Shown here: positions 1 to 9,745 of the stretch, in pieces
Layout of the letters: every line of letters begins with the position of its first letter
Position numbering within the stretch: position 1 is the first letter of the stretch
Assembly: GCF_001570785.1 (NCBI RefSeq)
Contig: NZ_BCSI01000006.1
Coordinates: 1-64,000 of the forward strand
From: Dermabacter hominis NBRC 106157
GTDB taxonomy: Bacteria; Actinomycetota; Actinomycetes; Actinomycetales; Dermabacteraceae
Direction: 5' to 3'
Length of the DNA: 64,000 nucleotides
Made by a program: the position numbers and the translations under genes
Notes under the pieces: generated by a model
Databases searched by the model: none
What the model was told of the DNA's origin: nothing
The model's input: only the letters and a program-made list of their open reading frames with translations

Positions 1-24
1 GGCCCCCTCCCGCGGGAGGGGGCC
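1..24. terminator. Perfect inverted repeat, terminator-like hairpin
   Basis: Ten bases, GGCCCCCTCC, a CGCG centre and the exact reverse complement form a very GC-rich 24-base palindrome at the window edge. It lies upstream of the first transporter gene and has no clear T tract on the visible side. It could end transcription of a gene outside the window, which in this family of loci is often the bmpA-like binding protein. It may extend further left. Confidence 0.5.
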
Positions 25-106
25 GCCAGCACGCCCATCCCCCTATACTCGAATCCACACCCCCTCGGGCCCGCGGGGTCCGTGTGACTCACGGAAGGCA
101 GCGCTC

Positions 107-1681
107 GTGAAACTCGAACTGCGAGGCATCACGAAGGTGTTCGGCTCGCTCGTAGCCAATGACCACATTGACCTGGTCATCAATGAGGGCGAAATTCATT
201 CGCTCCTCGGCGAAAACGGCGCGGGTAAGTCCACCCTCATGAACGTTCTGTACGGGCTCTATCAGCCCGACGGCGGCCAAATTCTTATCGATGATCAGCC
301 CGTGCATTTCGCGGGCCCCGGAGATGCTATGACCGCCGGTATCGGCATGGTGCACCAGCACTTCATGCTCATCCCGGTCTTCACCGTTGCGGAAAACGTG
401 GCGCTCGGCCACGAGCCTACGAAGGGCGCCTTCCTCGACCTCGACCAAGCACGCGCGAAGGTGCGCGAAATCTCCAAGCGTTTCGGCTTCGACATCGACC
501 CGGACGCAAAGGTCGAAGATCTCCCCGTCGGTGCGCAGCAGCGAGTCGAGATCATCAAGGCGCTTTCGCGCCGCGCCGAGGTTCTTGTTCTCGACGAGCC
601 CACGGCGGTGCTCACGCCGCAGGAAACCGATGAGCTCATGCAGATCATGCGGCAGTTGAAGGATGAGGGCACATCGATCGTGTTCATCACCCACAAACTG
701 CGCGAGGTTAAGGCGGTCGCGGATCGCATCACGGTCATTCGACGCGGCAAGGTTGTGGGCGCAGCCGATCCAAGCGCGCCGCAAACCGAACTTGCAAACT
801 TGATGGTGGGCCGTCCGGTGGCCCTTGACTTTGCGAAGTCTGAGCCGAAGGACGGCAAGGCGGCCCTCAGAGTTGAGGACCTCACGGTCACGGATTCGCA
901 GGGACTCAAGCTTTTGAACTCCGTGAGTTTTGACGTCCACGAGGGAGAGATCCTTGGCGTCGCCGGTGTTCAGGGCAATGGCCAGACGGAACTCACCGAA
1001 GCCCTCCTCAGCCTTCAGGAGAACGTGAGCGGTCACGCCGTCCTGAACGGCACTGATCTCGTGGGCCTCAGCACGAAACGGATCCTGGACGAAGGCGTCG
1101 GATTTGTTCCCGAGGACCGCACCGAGGACGCCCTCATGAAGTCGTTCTCGGTCGCTGAAAATCTTGTTCTCGACCAACACGACCGCAGGCCTTTCGGCTC
1201 GGTAATCTCCCTTCACCCGGGCACGATCCGCACGCACGCTGAAAGCCAGGTCAAGGAGTTCGACATTCGTACGGCCGGAATTGACCTTCCCGTTGGCTCC
1301 CTCTCGGGTGGCAACCAGCAGAAGGTCGTCATGAGCCGCGCGCTTTCGCGAGACCTTTCGCTCTTTATCGCCTCTCAGCCCACACGCGGCGTCGACGTCG
1401 GCTCGATCGAGTTCCTTCACAAACGCATCGTTCTCGAACGAGACAAGGGAACCCCGGTCATCATCGTCTCGACCGAACTCGACGAGGTGTGCCAGCTTGC
1501 CGACCGCATCGCAGTGATGTACCGCGGTGAGATCCTCGGGATTGTGCCTGGAGACGAAAGCCGCGAAGTGCTGGGCCTCATGATGGCCGGGTACACCGCC
1601 GAGGCGGCTCGCGAGGCCGTCGCTAACGGAACGGGAACGCTGAGTGAGAGCGCCCTGACCGAGGAAGGAGAGCTCTCGTGA
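107..1681 (+). CDS. BmpA-type nucleoside ABC transporter, double ATPase subunit
   Basis: The protein has 524 residues and two fused ABC ATPase domains, the layout of RbsA/YufO-type importers. The first domain has a clean Walker A (GENGAGKST, about residues 35-43) and a signature-like LPVGAQQ. The second has a degenerate Walker A (GVQGNGQTE) but an intact LSGGNQQ signature, usual for this family. The start is GTG with GGAAGG 8 nt upstream. The stop overlaps the next permease gene by 4 nt (GTGA). With two permeases, cytidine deaminase and thymidine phosphorylase downstream, the substrate is most likely nucleosides. The lipoprotein binding subunit is not in the window and may lie just to the left. 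A sugar substrate cannot be excluded. Confidence 0.88.
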   Translation: MKLELRGITKVFGSLVANDHIDLVINEGEIHSLLGENGAGKSTLMNVLYGLYQPDGGQILIDDQPVHFAGPGDAMTAGIGMVHQHFMLIPVFTVAENVALGHEPTKGAFLDLDQARAKVREISKRFGFDIDPDAKVEDLPVGAQQRVEIIKALSRRAEVLVLDEPTAVLTPQETDELMQIMRQLKDEGTSIVFITHKLREVKAVADRITVIRRGKVVGAADPSAPQTELANLMVGRPVALDFAKSEPKDGKAALRVEDLTVTDSQGLKLLNSVSFDVHEGEILGVAGVQGNGQTELTEALLSLQENVSGHAVLNGTDLVGLSTKRILDEGVGFVPEDRTEDALMKSFSVAENLVLDQHDRRPFGSVISLHPGTIRTHAESQVKEFDIRTAGIDLPVGSLSGGNQQKVVMSRALSRDLSLFIASQPTRGVDVGSIEFLHKRIVLERDKGTPVIIVSTELDEVCQLADRIAVMYRGEILGIVPGDESREVLGLMMAGYTAEAAREAVANGTGTLSESALTEEGELS

Positions 1682-3006
1682 GCGAGAAAAACACCGCGTC
1701 GAGTCGCACCCTCGCCCAGCGGATTGGCCGCAGCGAAGTTTCGGTCGTCATCGGTGCGTTCATCATTGCCGCGATCATCGGTAGCGTTCTCATCTTGATC
1801 GCCAATGAAGATGTACGTGAGTCCTTCGGCTATGTCTTCGCGCGCCCGAGCGATTTCTTTGGGGCCTCGTGGGCAGCGATCGCCGGGGCGTACGAGGCGA
1901 TGTTCCGCGGCGCTATCTTCGACTACAACGCGCGAACGACCGCCCTCATGTGGCGCCCTCTGTTCGAGACACTGACAGTCGCGACCCCGCTGATCATCGC
2001 CGCCTACGGCATGGCCGTGGGTTTCAGGGCGGGCATGTTCAACATCGGCGGCACCGGTCAGCTCCTCATCGGTGCTGCAATGGCCGGATACGTCGGCTTC
2101 ACGTGGACGTTCCTTCCGCCTGTCGTCCACCTCATTGTCGCGCTTGCGGTCGGTGCACTCGCAGGTGCGGTGTGGGGCGGCATTGCGGGCTTCCTCAAAG
2201 CTCGATTCGAGGCGAACGAGGTCATCTCGACCATCATGCTCAACTGGATCGCGGTCTCGCTTCTCGGCTTCCTCCTGACGACGAAGGCCTTCACCGCAGC
2301 GAACTCGTCGCAGCCCATCTCGCCGAACGTCGCCGTGAATGCACAGCTTCCCGTTCTCCTCTCCGGTTACCGTCTGCACGCCGGTATCTTCATCATGCTC
2401 CTCGCGGGCGTGTTCATGTGGTGGCTGCTCACGCGCAGCTCGCTCGGCTTCAAGTTCCGGACCGTCGGTGAAAACCCCCGCGCCGCGCAGGTCGCGGGCA
2501 TCAAGGTCGGCACGACGAGCTTCCTCGTCATGGTCGTCGCCGGCGCACTCGTGGGTCTGGCCGGCTCCGTTCACTTGCTCGGCACCGAGCACCGCCTCAC
2601 GAGCGGAATCGCCGGCAACGTCGGCTTCGACGCGATCACGGTTGCGCTCCTCGGCCGCTCGGGCCCCATCGGGATCCTCCTTGCGGGTCTTCTCTTCGCG
2701 GCCCTCGGCGTTGGTGGCCGGTTCATGGAGTCGAACCAGGGAGTCCCGATCGACCTCGTGAGCATCGTCCAGGCACTCGTCGTGCTCTTCATCGCCGCGC
2801 CACCGCTCGTGAGGACCCTCACCGGTCTCTCGTTCCTCGCGCGAGACAAAAAGGACGACGACACACCGGCGGGTAGTGCCGCCCCCGCGACGGAGGAATC
2901 CGACGCCTCCACGGCAACCGTCGGAACCGCAACCCCCGCCGCAGCCGGCAGCCACCGGGTAAACGCCCCCGCAGCCGACTCCGCCGACGCTTCAAAGGAG
3001 GCATGA
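1678..3006 (+). CDS. Nucleoside ABC transporter permease 1 (YufP-like)
   Basis: This 442-residue polytopic protein of the branched-chain amino acid/BMP permease superfamily has about ten hydrophobic segments. A conserved core contains GFRAGMFNIGGTGQL and, later, GENPRAAQVAGIKV, typical of the YufP/NupP subunit. The last 60 residues are a hydrophilic Ala/Pro/Thr-rich tail, probably cytoplasmic and not part of the fold. GTG starts inside the stop of the ATPase gene, so the two are translationally coupled. It should form a heterodimeric membrane channel with the next gene product. Confidence 0.87.
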   Translation: MSEKNTASSRTLAQRIGRSEVSVVIGAFIIAAIIGSVLILIANEDVRESFGYVFARPSDFFGASWAAIAGAYEAMFRGAIFDYNARTTALMWRPLFETLTVATPLIIAAYGMAVGFRAGMFNIGGTGQLLIGAAMAGYVGFTWTFLPPVVHLIVALAVGALAGAVWGGIAGFLKARFEANEVISTIMLNWIAVSLLGFLLTTKAFTAANSSQPISPNVAVNAQLPVLLSGYRLHAGIFIMLLAGVFMWWLLTRSSLGFKFRTVGENPRAAQVAGIKVGTTSFLVMVVAGALVGLAGSVHLLGTEHRLTSGIAGNVGFDAITVALLGRSGPIGILLAGLLFAALGVGGRFMESNQGVPIDLVSIVQALVVLFIAAPPLVRTLTGLSFLARDKKDDDTPAGSAAPATEESDASTATVGTATPAAAGSHRVNAPAADSADASKEA

Positions 3007-3007
3007 G

Positions 3008-4357
3008 ATGAGCGTTCAGGATCCCCGCGCCCTTCCCACGGACGACGTCGTCGTTCTCGACACCGTCAAGGGGCGCCTCCCGAACTGGTGGCACATGCCC
3101 GTTGCCCTGAGCGTCTTTGCGCTCGTGGCCCTCGCAGGGTTTTGGCTCGGGGCGGTCCCCGGGCACGACTCGACATTCGCTATCGCCCGCGAGTCAATGT
3201 TTACCGACATGGGAGTGCCCCAGAGAATTGCGTTGCCCGCACAAGCAACCTCGCTCGTGCTGGGCCTCATTCTCGTCGCTCTCGCGGTCCTTGCGTGGAT
3301 TGTTCAGGCGAAAAACATCGCGTGGCCGCGCGGTACAAAAGCGCTCCTGCAGGTCCTCTTCGGTATTGTGTGGGCCTTTGACTTCCTCGTGTGGGCGGTC
3401 GCGGGTCAGGCACTTGACCTCGGCTACCTCCTCCAGGCGACTCTTGCCCTCGCGGTTCCGCTCGTGTTCGGTGCGCTTTCGGGCGTGCTGTCGGAGCGCG
3501 CGGGCGTCGTCAACATCGCGATCGAGGGCCAGCTGCTACTCGGCGCTTTCGGCGCCGCGCTCGTAGGCTCGATGACGGGCAGCCCGTGGATCGGCATGAT
3601 CGCCGCGCCGATCGTCGCGCTCCTGATCGGTGCACTGCTCGCGCTCTTTGCGGTCGGCTACCACGTGCAGCAAATTATCGTCGGTGTGGTGCTGAATGTG
3701 CTCGCGATCGGCCTCACGGGCTTCCTGTTTGGAACGCTCATGAAGCAGGATCCGGAACACTTCAACACCCCCATGCGGCTGCCGAACCTCCGCGTTCCCG
3801 TTCTCGCCGATATCCCCGTGATCGGACCCGCGCTCTTTGACCAGAACATTCTCGTGTACCTCATGTGGGTCATCGTTGCCATCCTCACGACCGCGCTTTT
3901 CTGGACCCGCTGGGGTCTTCGCGTACGTGCCGTTGGCGAGCACCCCCTCGCCGCCGACACCGTGGGCATTAACGTTGCGCGCACGCGCTGGAGCAATGTT
4001 CTCCTGGGCTCGGCCGTCGCCGGCCTCGGCGGCGCGACCCTCACCATTGGCACGAACGTGGCGTTCGCGAAGGAAATGAGCGCGGGCAAGGGCTATATCG
4101 CTCTCGCCGCCATGATCCTCGGCCGCTACCACCCCGTTGGAGCAATGTGTGCGGCGCTCTTCTTCGCGTTCGCGACTGCCCTCCAACAGAACCTCGGCAT
4201 TCTCTCGAGTTCTCTTCCGCCGGACCTTCACAAGGCCACCGTGCCCTCGGAGTTCCTCGCGATGCTGCCGTACGTTGTGACCCTATTCGCCGTTGCGGGC
4301 TTCGTGGGACGCGTGCGCGTTCCGGCCGCCGATGGCGAGCCGTACATCAAGCAGTAG
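3008..4357 (+). CDS. Nucleoside ABC transporter permease 2 (YufQ-like)
   Basis: This 449-residue inner-membrane permease is the second of the pair. The first 130 residues add extra membrane segments before the core, which begins near GVLSERAGVVNIAIEG, the hallmark of the NupQ/YufQ subunit. A VRAVGEHPLAADTVGI motif in the cytoplasmic loop is the expected contact with the ATPase. ATG lies one base after the upstream stop, with AAAGGAG just before that stop. The gene is followed after 11 bases by cytidine deaminase, tying the transporter to nucleoside use. Confidence 0.87.
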   Translation: MSVQDPRALPTDDVVVLDTVKGRLPNWWHMPVALSVFALVALAGFWLGAVPGHDSTFAIARESMFTDMGVPQRIALPAQATSLVLGLILVALAVLAWIVQAKNIAWPRGTKALLQVLFGIVWAFDFLVWAVAGQALDLGYLLQATLALAVPLVFGALSGVLSERAGVVNIAIEGQLLLGAFGAALVGSMTGSPWIGMIAAPIVALLIGALLALFAVGYHVQQIIVGVVLNVLAIGLTGFLFGTLMKQDPEHFNTPMRLPNLRVPVLADIPVIGPALFDQNILVYLMWVIVAILTTALFWTRWGLRVRAVGEHPLAADTVGINVARTRWSNVLLGSAVAGLGGATLTIGTNVAFAKEMSAGKGYIALAAMILGRYHPVGAMCAALFFAFATALQQNLGILSSSLPPDLHKATVPSEFLAMLPYVVTLFAVAGFVGRVRVPAADGEPYIKQ

Positions 4358-4368
4358 GAGCCTCGGCG

Positions 4369-4770
4369 ATGACCGACTTCGAACCTTTGCTTGAGGCAGC
4401 GCGCGCGGTCGCCGCCCGCGCCTACGTCCCGTATTCGCACTACCCTGTGGGGGCCGCGGGGCTCGTGGACGACGGACGCATCGTACGCGGGTGCAATGTC
4501 GAGAACGCCGGTTATGGTGTGACGCTCTGCGCCGAATGCGGCATGATCTCAGAGCTCATGGCGAGCGGTGGCGGGAAGATCCGTGCGTTCGTGTGCGTCA
4601 ACCGGCTCGGCGAGGTCATCATGCCGTGCGGCCGCTGCCGGCAACTTCTCGCCGAACACGCGGCGAGTGACTTCACGATCCTGACGCCGAAAGGGGAGGC
4701 GAGCCTCGACGAGATGCTTCCCCAATCGTTCGGCCCCGCCGATCTCGATGCTGCCGCGCCCGAGGCGTAG
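4369..4770 (+). CDS. cdd: Cytidine deaminase
   Basis: The enzyme deaminates cytidine and deoxycytidine to uridine and deoxyuridine. It has 133 residues, the usual size of the homotetrameric zinc form. Zinc ligands and the catalytic acid are visible as C54-A-E56 and C87-G-R-C90 in PCGRCRQ, and CNVENAGYG is the nucleoside-binding stretch. A longer reading frame exists upstream, but ATG at 4369 matches the family start, has a weak GGAG 5' to it, and leaves only 11 bases after the permease stop. It is part of the nucleoside uptake/catabolism operon. Confidence 0.95.
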   Translation: MTDFEPLLEAARAVAARAYVPYSHYPVGAAGLVDDGRIVRGCNVENAGYGVTLCAECGMISELMASGGGKIRAFVCVNRLGEVIMPCGRCRQLLAEHAASDFTILTPKGEASLDEMLPQSFGPADLDAAAPEA

Positions 4771-4808
4771 GCGCGTTTTCTCAATTGACACAGTCGAAAG
4801 GACACCCC

Positions 4809-6095
4809 ATGGCTGAAGCATTTGATGCGGTTGATGTCATCCACGCCAAGCGAGACAAGCGCGAGCTCACGCCCGAGCAAATCGCCTGGACGATCGACGC
4901 ATACACGCGTGGTGTGATCGCCGAAGAACAGATGAGCGCGCTCGCGATGGCGATCTTCCTCAACGGAATGAACCGCGAGGAGATTGCACTGTGGACGAAG
5001 GCCATGATCGCTTCGGGCGAGCGAATGAGCTTCGACGCACTGTCGAAGACGACGACCGATAAGCACTCCACGGGTGGCGTGGGGGATAAGATCACCCTTC
5101 CGCTCGCTCCGCTTGTCGCCTCCTTCGGGGTGGCTGTTCCGCAGCTCAGCGGCCGCGGTCTCGGCCACACGGGAGGTACACTCGACAAACTCGAGTCGAT
5201 CCCCGGTTGGCGCGCAAACCTCACGAACGATGAAATGATGCGCCAGCTCGAGACCGTTGGTGCGGTCGTGTGCGCGGCGGGAAGCGGTCTTGCCCCGGCC
5301 GATAAGAAGCTCTATGCGCTGCGTGATGTGACGGGGACCGTGAACTGCATTCCGCTCATCGCGAGCTCGATCATGAGTAAGAAGATCGCCGAGGGAACCG
5401 CCTCCCTCGTGCTTGACGTGAAGACCGGCTCGGGCGCGTTCATGGAAGACGAGTCGATGGCGCGGGAGCTCGCCCGCACGATGGTCGATCTCGGTTCCGA
5501 TGCGGGCGTCAATACCGTCGCGCTCCTGACCGACATGTCCGTCCCGCTCGGGCGCGCGGTCGGCAACGCGATCGAGGTCGAGGAAAGCGTCGAGGTTCTC
5601 GCCGGCGGTGGCCCGGCCGACGTCGTTGAACTCACCGTTGCCCTCGCGACCGAAATGCTTGCCGCAGCGGGCGTCACGGACGTTGACGTCGACGCCGCGC
5701 TCAAGGATGGCCGCGCGATGGACACGTGGAAGACCATGATTCGCGCTCAGGGCGGCGACCCGGAGGCCGCACTCCCCGTCGCGAAGCACAGTCACGAGGT
5801 CATCGCGCAGTCCGACGGCTGCGTGACTGGCCTCGATGCCATGAAGGTCGGCGTTGCCGGTTGGCGTCTCGGTGCTGGCCGTTCGCGGCCCGGCGAAGCC
5901 GTCCAGTTCGGCGCGGGCGTGCGTCTCAACAAGACCGTTTGCGATCGCGTCAGGAAGGGCGAAGTTCTCGCGACGCTCCTCACCGATACCGAGGATCGTT
6001 TTGCGCGCTCCCTCGAAGCGATCGAAGGCGCGTGGTGCATCGAGGACGTCGAGAGTTTCGAGCGTGGATCACTCGTGCTCGACCGGATCGCCTAA
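4809..6095 (+). CDS. deoA: Thymidine phosphorylase
   Basis: The enzyme phosphorolyses thymidine or deoxyuridine to the base and deoxyribose-1-phosphate. It has 428 residues and the family signature KHSTGGVGDK near residues 85-94, followed by SGRGLGHTGGTLDKLE and the catalytic-site segment SIMSKKIAEG. I chose ATG 4809 over an upstream TTG at 4785 because GAAAGGA sits 6 nt before it and the family begins here. It follows cdd in the same operon, so deoxycytidine can be deaminated and then phosphorolysed. The gene ends at a strong convergent hairpin. Confidence 0.95.
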   Translation: MAEAFDAVDVIHAKRDKRELTPEQIAWTIDAYTRGVIAEEQMSALAMAIFLNGMNREEIALWTKAMIASGERMSFDALSKTTTDKHSTGGVGDKITLPLAPLVASFGVAVPQLSGRGLGHTGGTLDKLESIPGWRANLTNDEMMRQLETVGAVVCAAGSGLAPADKKLYALRDVTGTVNCIPLIASSIMSKKIAEGTASLVLDVKTGSGAFMEDESMARELARTMVDLGSDAGVNTVALLTDMSVPLGRAVGNAIEVEESVEVLAGGGPADVVELTVALATEMLAAAGVTDVDVDAALKDGRAMDTWKTMIRAQGGDPEAALPVAKHSHEVIAQSDGCVTGLDAMKVGVAGWRLGAGRSRPGEAVQFGAGVRLNKTVCDRVRKGEVLATLLTDTEDRFARSLEAIEGAWCIEDVESFERGSLVLDRIA

Positions 6096-6100
6096 AGAGC

Positions 6101-6121
6101 GAATGGGGCCCTGCCCCCTTC
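6101..6121. terminator. Bidirectional hairpin between convergent genes
   Basis: GAATGGGGC, a CCT loop and GCCCCCTTC form a 9-bp stem with one mismatch in the 31-base gap between deoA and the oppositely oriented kinase/Nudix gene. The position between two gene ends suits a terminator acting in both directions. There is no long T run. Confidence 0.6.
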
Positions 6122-6126
6122 GTTGC

Positions 6127-7257
6127 TCAGTGTGCGGCGTTGAGTTTCGCGCGTAAGCGCGGAAGCACCTCATCGCGAAACAGCGGGGCAAGGAGGTTCG
6201 CCTCGCCCGGCTGGGGGTGGATCGGAAACCACCGCACTTCTTCGATCTCTGCGTGCGCGGTGAACTCCTCGGGGCTCGCAACTTCGGGCGCGAGGAAGAC
6301 ATCGGAGATGAGGAGCGTACCGGCTTCGTTCGCAGCGGCGGTTTGAAAATGCCCAAGGTGCGTGAGCTTTTCCGGATCGAGGCGGAGATTGAGCTCCTCG
6401 TGAATCTCCCGCACCGCGCAGTCGAGTGGGGTTTCGCCCGCTTCGGGTTTTCCTCCCGGTTGCATGAACTTCTCTGTCCCGCGCTTGCGGACGCCGAGGA
6501 CCTGCCACTCGCCTTGGGACTTGCCGTAGAAGCATACGGCAGACACCGTGATTGTGGGCGGTGTCTCGCGCGAGCGCGCGGGTTCGACGGTTGCTGAGCG
6601 AGCGTCGGCCTCCCACAGGCACTCAAGCCCGCCTAGGCGGGCGAGGGCCGGCCTGAGTGCGAGGCGGCGCATCCCGGCCCCCGCCCATGCGTCGACGTCT
6701 CGGCCCTGGGAACGGGCGAGTGCGAGACCGCGGCGAACGAGAGTGGGGATCGGCTTGCGTGCCTGGCGAACGTCGCGCACGAAGCGCAAACCGAAAACGA
6801 GGGCGGCGGGACGGTCGAGGACGATCGCATCCGCGAGAAGCCCGCGCTCGGCGAGGGAAGTGACGAGTTCGGCCGCGAAAATGCCTTCGGCAATGACAAG
6901 TGGAGATTCCTCCGCACTGAAGATGCGGGTGCCCGTGCGCCTGGACTGCGAAATCGAATACGTGGGAACCTCGACCGCTCCCTCGTAGCATAGTGTTTCG
7001 ATAGCTGCGAGGGCGTCGCCTGCGCGCCACGATGCCGGATCGTCCCAGTCCACGATCCCAAAGGCGGAAGGGAGACCTTCTTCATCGCCGTCGCGGTAGA
7101 AGTCATCGAGATTGAGCACGGGCAAGCCCGAATGCTCCGCAAGGCGCCCCTTGCCGCTTCCCGAAGGGCCGGAGAGAAGGACGATGCGGCGCGCGGGCGC
7201 GCCGGAGCGTGGGCGATGCATCGAGGCGGGGCTTTGGGAAATTAGGGGATGACTCAC
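6127..7257 (-). CDS. P-loop (uridine-kinase-like) / Nudix hydrolase fusion
   Basis: The 376-residue protein has two recognisable halves. Residues 25-160 carry a Walker A (GPSGSGKG, 30-37) followed by LNLDDFYRD, the substrate loop seen in uridine/cytidine kinases. Residues 235-376 are a Nudix domain with box G269-x5-E275-x7-REIHEE; the final conserved Gly is Asn290. The first half would phosphorylate a nucleoside-like substrate, and the second would hydrolyse a nucleoside diphosphate derivative. It lies among nucleoside salvage genes. The GTG at 7257 has GAGG four bases upstream, whereas ATG 7221 has none. The combined activity is not known to me. Confidence 0.8.
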   Translation of the reverse strand: MSHPLISQSPASMHRPRSGAPARRIVLLSGPSGSGKGRLAEHSGLPVLNLDDFYRDGDEEGLPSAFGIVDWDDPASWRAGDALAAIETLCYEGAVEVPTYSISQSRRTGTRIFSAEESPLVIAEGIFAAELVTSLAERGLLADAIVLDRPAALVFGLRFVRDVRQARKPIPTLVRRGLALARSQGRDVDAWAGAGMRRLALRPALARLGGLECLWEADARSATVEPARSRETPPTITVSAVCFYGKSQGEWQVLGVRKRGTEKFMQPGGKPEAGETPLDCAVREIHEELNLRLDPEKLTHLGHFQTAAANEAGTLLISDVFLAPEVASPEEFTAHAEIEEVRWFPIHPQPGEANLLAPLFRDEVLPRLRAKLNAAH

Positions 7258-7321
7258 GGAACCTCATCCTATGCGCATCGGCTTTGAGAGAGCCCCGGTT
7301 GGCGCGTGGGAGAATGAACGC

Positions 7322-8002
7322 ATGACAAATCACAACGACAACACCACCGTGTCCTACGACGAGCTGGCCGCGATGATCGACCACACGCTCCTCAAGCCCG
7401 AGTCGACTCCTGCCGATGCCGCGGCTCTCGCGCGCGAGGCTGAGAAGCTTGGCACCTACTCGATTTGCGTGTCGCCATCGATGCTCCCGATCGAGACGAG
7501 CGTCCACGTCGCGACCGTGTGCGGTTTCCCTTCGGGGCAGGTAGCGCCCGAAGTGAAGGCCTACGAGGCCGCCGATTCGGTCAAGAAGGGGGCCGAAGAA
7601 ATCGACATGGTGATCAACGTTGGCCGCGCGATCGCGGGCGACAGCGACTTCACTGAGCAGGAAATTCGCGCCGTGCGCGAAGCCGCGCCGAAGCCCGTCA
7701 TTCTCAAGGTCATCATCGAGTCCGCAGCGCTCACCGATGAACAGATTGTTGCCTCATGCGAGGCGGCTAAGCGCGCGGGCGCCGATTTCGTGAAGACCTC
7801 CACGGGCTTCCATCCCGCCGGCGGTGCGAGCGCCCACGCCGTCGCGCTCATGCGCGAGACCGTGGGGGAAAACTTCGGCGTGAAGGCCTCGGGTGGCATC
7901 CGCACGCTCGAAGCCGCGGAAGAAATGATCGCCGCGGGCGCGAACAGGCTTGGCCTGTCCGGTTCCGCGGCGATCCTCGGTGAGCTAGAGGCGCGTTCCT
8001 AG
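7322..8002 (+). CDS. deoC: Deoxyribose-phosphate aldolase
   Basis: The enzyme cleaves 2-deoxyribose-5-phosphate to glyceraldehyde-3-phosphate and acetaldehyde, the last step of deoxynucleoside catabolism. It has 226 residues and a TIM-barrel sequence with DHTLLKPE near the N terminus. The Schiff-base lysine K158 lies in DFVKTSTGF, the proton-relay lysine K188 in VKASGGIR, and D95 in [12 protein letters not shown] 7322 has GGGAG 9 nt upstream, and an earlier in-frame ATG at 7271 would add 17 atypical residues. It converges on the phosphomutase gene with only 3 bases between the stops. Confidence 0.95.
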   Translation: MTNHNDNTTVSYDELAAMIDHTLLKPESTPADAAALAREAEKLGTYSICVSPSMLPIETSVHVATVCGFPSGQVAPEVKAYEAADSVKKGAEEIDMVINVGRAIAGDSDFTEQEIRAVREAAPKPVILKVIIESAALTDEQIVASCEAAKRAGADFVKTSTGFHPAGGASAHAVALMRETVGENFGVKASGGIRTLEAAEEMIAAGANRLGLSGSAAILGELEARS

Positions 8003-8005
8003 GCT

Positions 8006-9745
8006 CTAGGCGCCAAGGAGTTCGCTGAGCTCCTTCTTCATGAGTTCGAGCTTCTCGGCCGCGCGTTCACGTGCGGCCGAGAGGTCGTTAAAGCCCGCGT
8101 CTGTCGCGATGGGGCTGACGACCTCGAGGTAGGCCTTGAGCTTCGGCTCGGTTCCCGACGGGCGCACGATCACACGCGAGTCGTCCTCGGCGAGCAGGAA
8201 CATGCCGTTTGTGGGCGGTAGGCCCGTGGTCTCGAGCGACCCCTCGGCGAGATCGCGGACGTCGACCACAGGCGAGTTCGCGAGAGCGCTCGGGGGAGTC
8301 GTGCGCAGGGTGGTCATCATCTCGCCGATGCGGTCGAGGTTGCTCACCCGGATCGAGAGCTGCGAGGTGAGGTAGAGCCCGCACTCGCGCGCAAGGTCGT
8401 CAAGGAGATCGACTAGGCTCGCGCCGTGTGCTTTCGTGAGGGCGGCGAGCTCGGCGATCGCGAGAGCCGCAGACATGCCGTCCTTATCCTTGACGACATC
8501 GGGGAGCACGCAGTAGCCGATAGCTTCTTCGTACCCGAACGCGATGTTGTGTGCGCGGGCGATCCATTTGAAGCCCGTGAGGGTCTGGGTGCTCGCGTAT
8601 CCGCGAGCTTTCGCGAGCGCCCCGAGGGAGCGTGAACTCACGATCGAGTTCGCAAATGTCCCCTCGACCTCGCGGTGGTCAGCAATGTAGGTCGCGAGAA
8701 GCAGTCCCAGCTCATCGCCGTGCAGCATGCGCCACGCCTCGCGGCGCGGGTCATAAATGGCGGCGGCACAGCGATCCGCGTCAGGATCGTTCGCAATGAC
8801 CAGATCGGCCTCGACCTGTTCGGCGAGTTTTGCCGCGAGATCGATCGCGCCCTTTTCCTCCGGGTTCGGGAAGGGGACGGTCGGGAAGTCGGGATCTGGC
8901 CCTTGCTGTTCCTTCACGCTGTGGACATCCGTGAAGCCAGCGCTCTCGAAGGCGGAGAGCATCGTCGCGCTACCGACGCCGTGCATGGCCGTGTGGACGA
9001 TACGCAGGTTCGCACGTGCGGCTCGCGCCGCATTCGTATCGGTCGCGTCGCTTCGCTCAATAATCGGGAGGATAGCCTCGACGTACTCGTCGACGAAGGA
9101 TTCGGGCATCGTCTCCCACCCGCTTTCGGCCAGGGGAATGTCGCGCACCGCAACCACGGAGGCGATCTTCGCGGCGATATCCGCGTCGGCCGGCGGGACG
9201 ATCTGCACGCCGTTGCCGTCTTCACTCGCGGCGCGGCCACCCAGGTAGACCTTGTAGCCGTTGTCCCGTGCGGGGTTGTGGGAAGCCGTCACCATGATGC
9301 CGCAATCTGCACTCTTCGCACGCACGGCGTGCGCGAGCACGGGAGTTGGCCAGTGGTGGGGCATCAGGATGACCTCGTGGCCGGCAGCGGTGAGGATAGC
9401 GGCGCTCGTTTCGGCAAACGTGCGTGAGTTGTAGCGCGCGTCGTAGCCAATCACGATGCGTGCCTTCCCAACGACATCGCTGAGGTAAGCGCCGATGCCT
9501 GCCGCGGCGCGCGACACGACCGCAACATTCATGCGGTTCGGGCCGGGGCCCATCGCACCTCGAAGACCGGCGGTGCCGAACTGGAGAGCTCCGGCGAAGG
9601 CTCCTTCGAGTTCGGCGAGTTCGGCCTCGTTGCCCTCCTCAGCAGCGGCAATGCGGTGCTGGAGTTCCTCGCGCGAGCTCTGGTCCGGGTCATCCTCCAT
9701 CCATGCACGCGCGCGGGATGCAAGGTTTGGCTCGAGAGCGTTCAT
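8006..9745 (-). CDS. Alpha-D-phosphohexomutase family protein (phosphomanno/phosphopentomutase)
   Basis: This 579-residue four-domain phosphohexomutase has phosphoserine S155 in TASHNP, the metal-binding DPDADR loop and the phosphate-binding RPSGTEPK near the C terminus. By family it moves phosphate between C1 and C6 (or C5) of a sugar phosphate. Its gene overlaps the purine nucleoside phosphorylase gene by 4 nt (ATGA) and faces deoC. The likely job is therefore conversion of (deoxy)ribose-1-phosphate to the 5-phosphate, a phosphopentomutase role, although family members are usually annotated phosphomannomutase (PmmB). ATG has GAGGAG 8 nt upstream. Confidence 0.85.
   Translation of the reverse strand: MNALEPNLASRARAWMEDDPDQSSREELQHRIAAAEEGNEAELAELEGAFAGALQFGTAGLRGAMGPGPNRMNVAVVSRAAAGIGAYLSDVVGKARIVIGYDARYNSRTFAETSAAILTAAGHEVILMPHHWPTPVLAHAVRAKSADCGIMVTASHNPARDNGYKVYLGGRAASEDGNGVQIVPPADADIAAKIASVVAVRDIPLAESGWETMPESFVDEYVEAILPIIERSDATDTNAARAARANLRIVHTAMHGVGSATMLSAFESAGFTDVHSVKEQQGPDPDFPTVPFPNPEEKGAIDLAAKLAEQVEADLVIANDPDADRCAAAIYDPRREAWRMLHGDELGLLLATYIADHREVEGTFANSIVSSRSLGALAKARGYASTQTLTGFKWIARAHNIAFGYEEAIGYCVLPDVVKDKDGMSAALAIAELAALTKAHGASLVDLLDDLARECGLYLTSQLSIRVSNLDRIGEMMTTLRTTPPSALANSPVVDVRDLAEGSLETTGLPPTNGMFLLAEDDSRVIVRPSGTEPKLKAYLEVVSPIATDAGFNDLSAARERAAEKLELMKKELSELLGA

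Noticed and set aside
89-1420. Long minus-strand open frame opposite the ABC ATPase gene
   Set aside because: The translation is Arg/Glu/His-rich with no fold motif and mirrors the codon bias of the real gene. It is an antisense shadow in high-GC DNA.
4147-4368. 74-residue upstream extension of cytidine deaminase
   Set aside because: It overlaps the permease gene out of frame and is Arg/Gly-rich. The family begins at ATG 4369.
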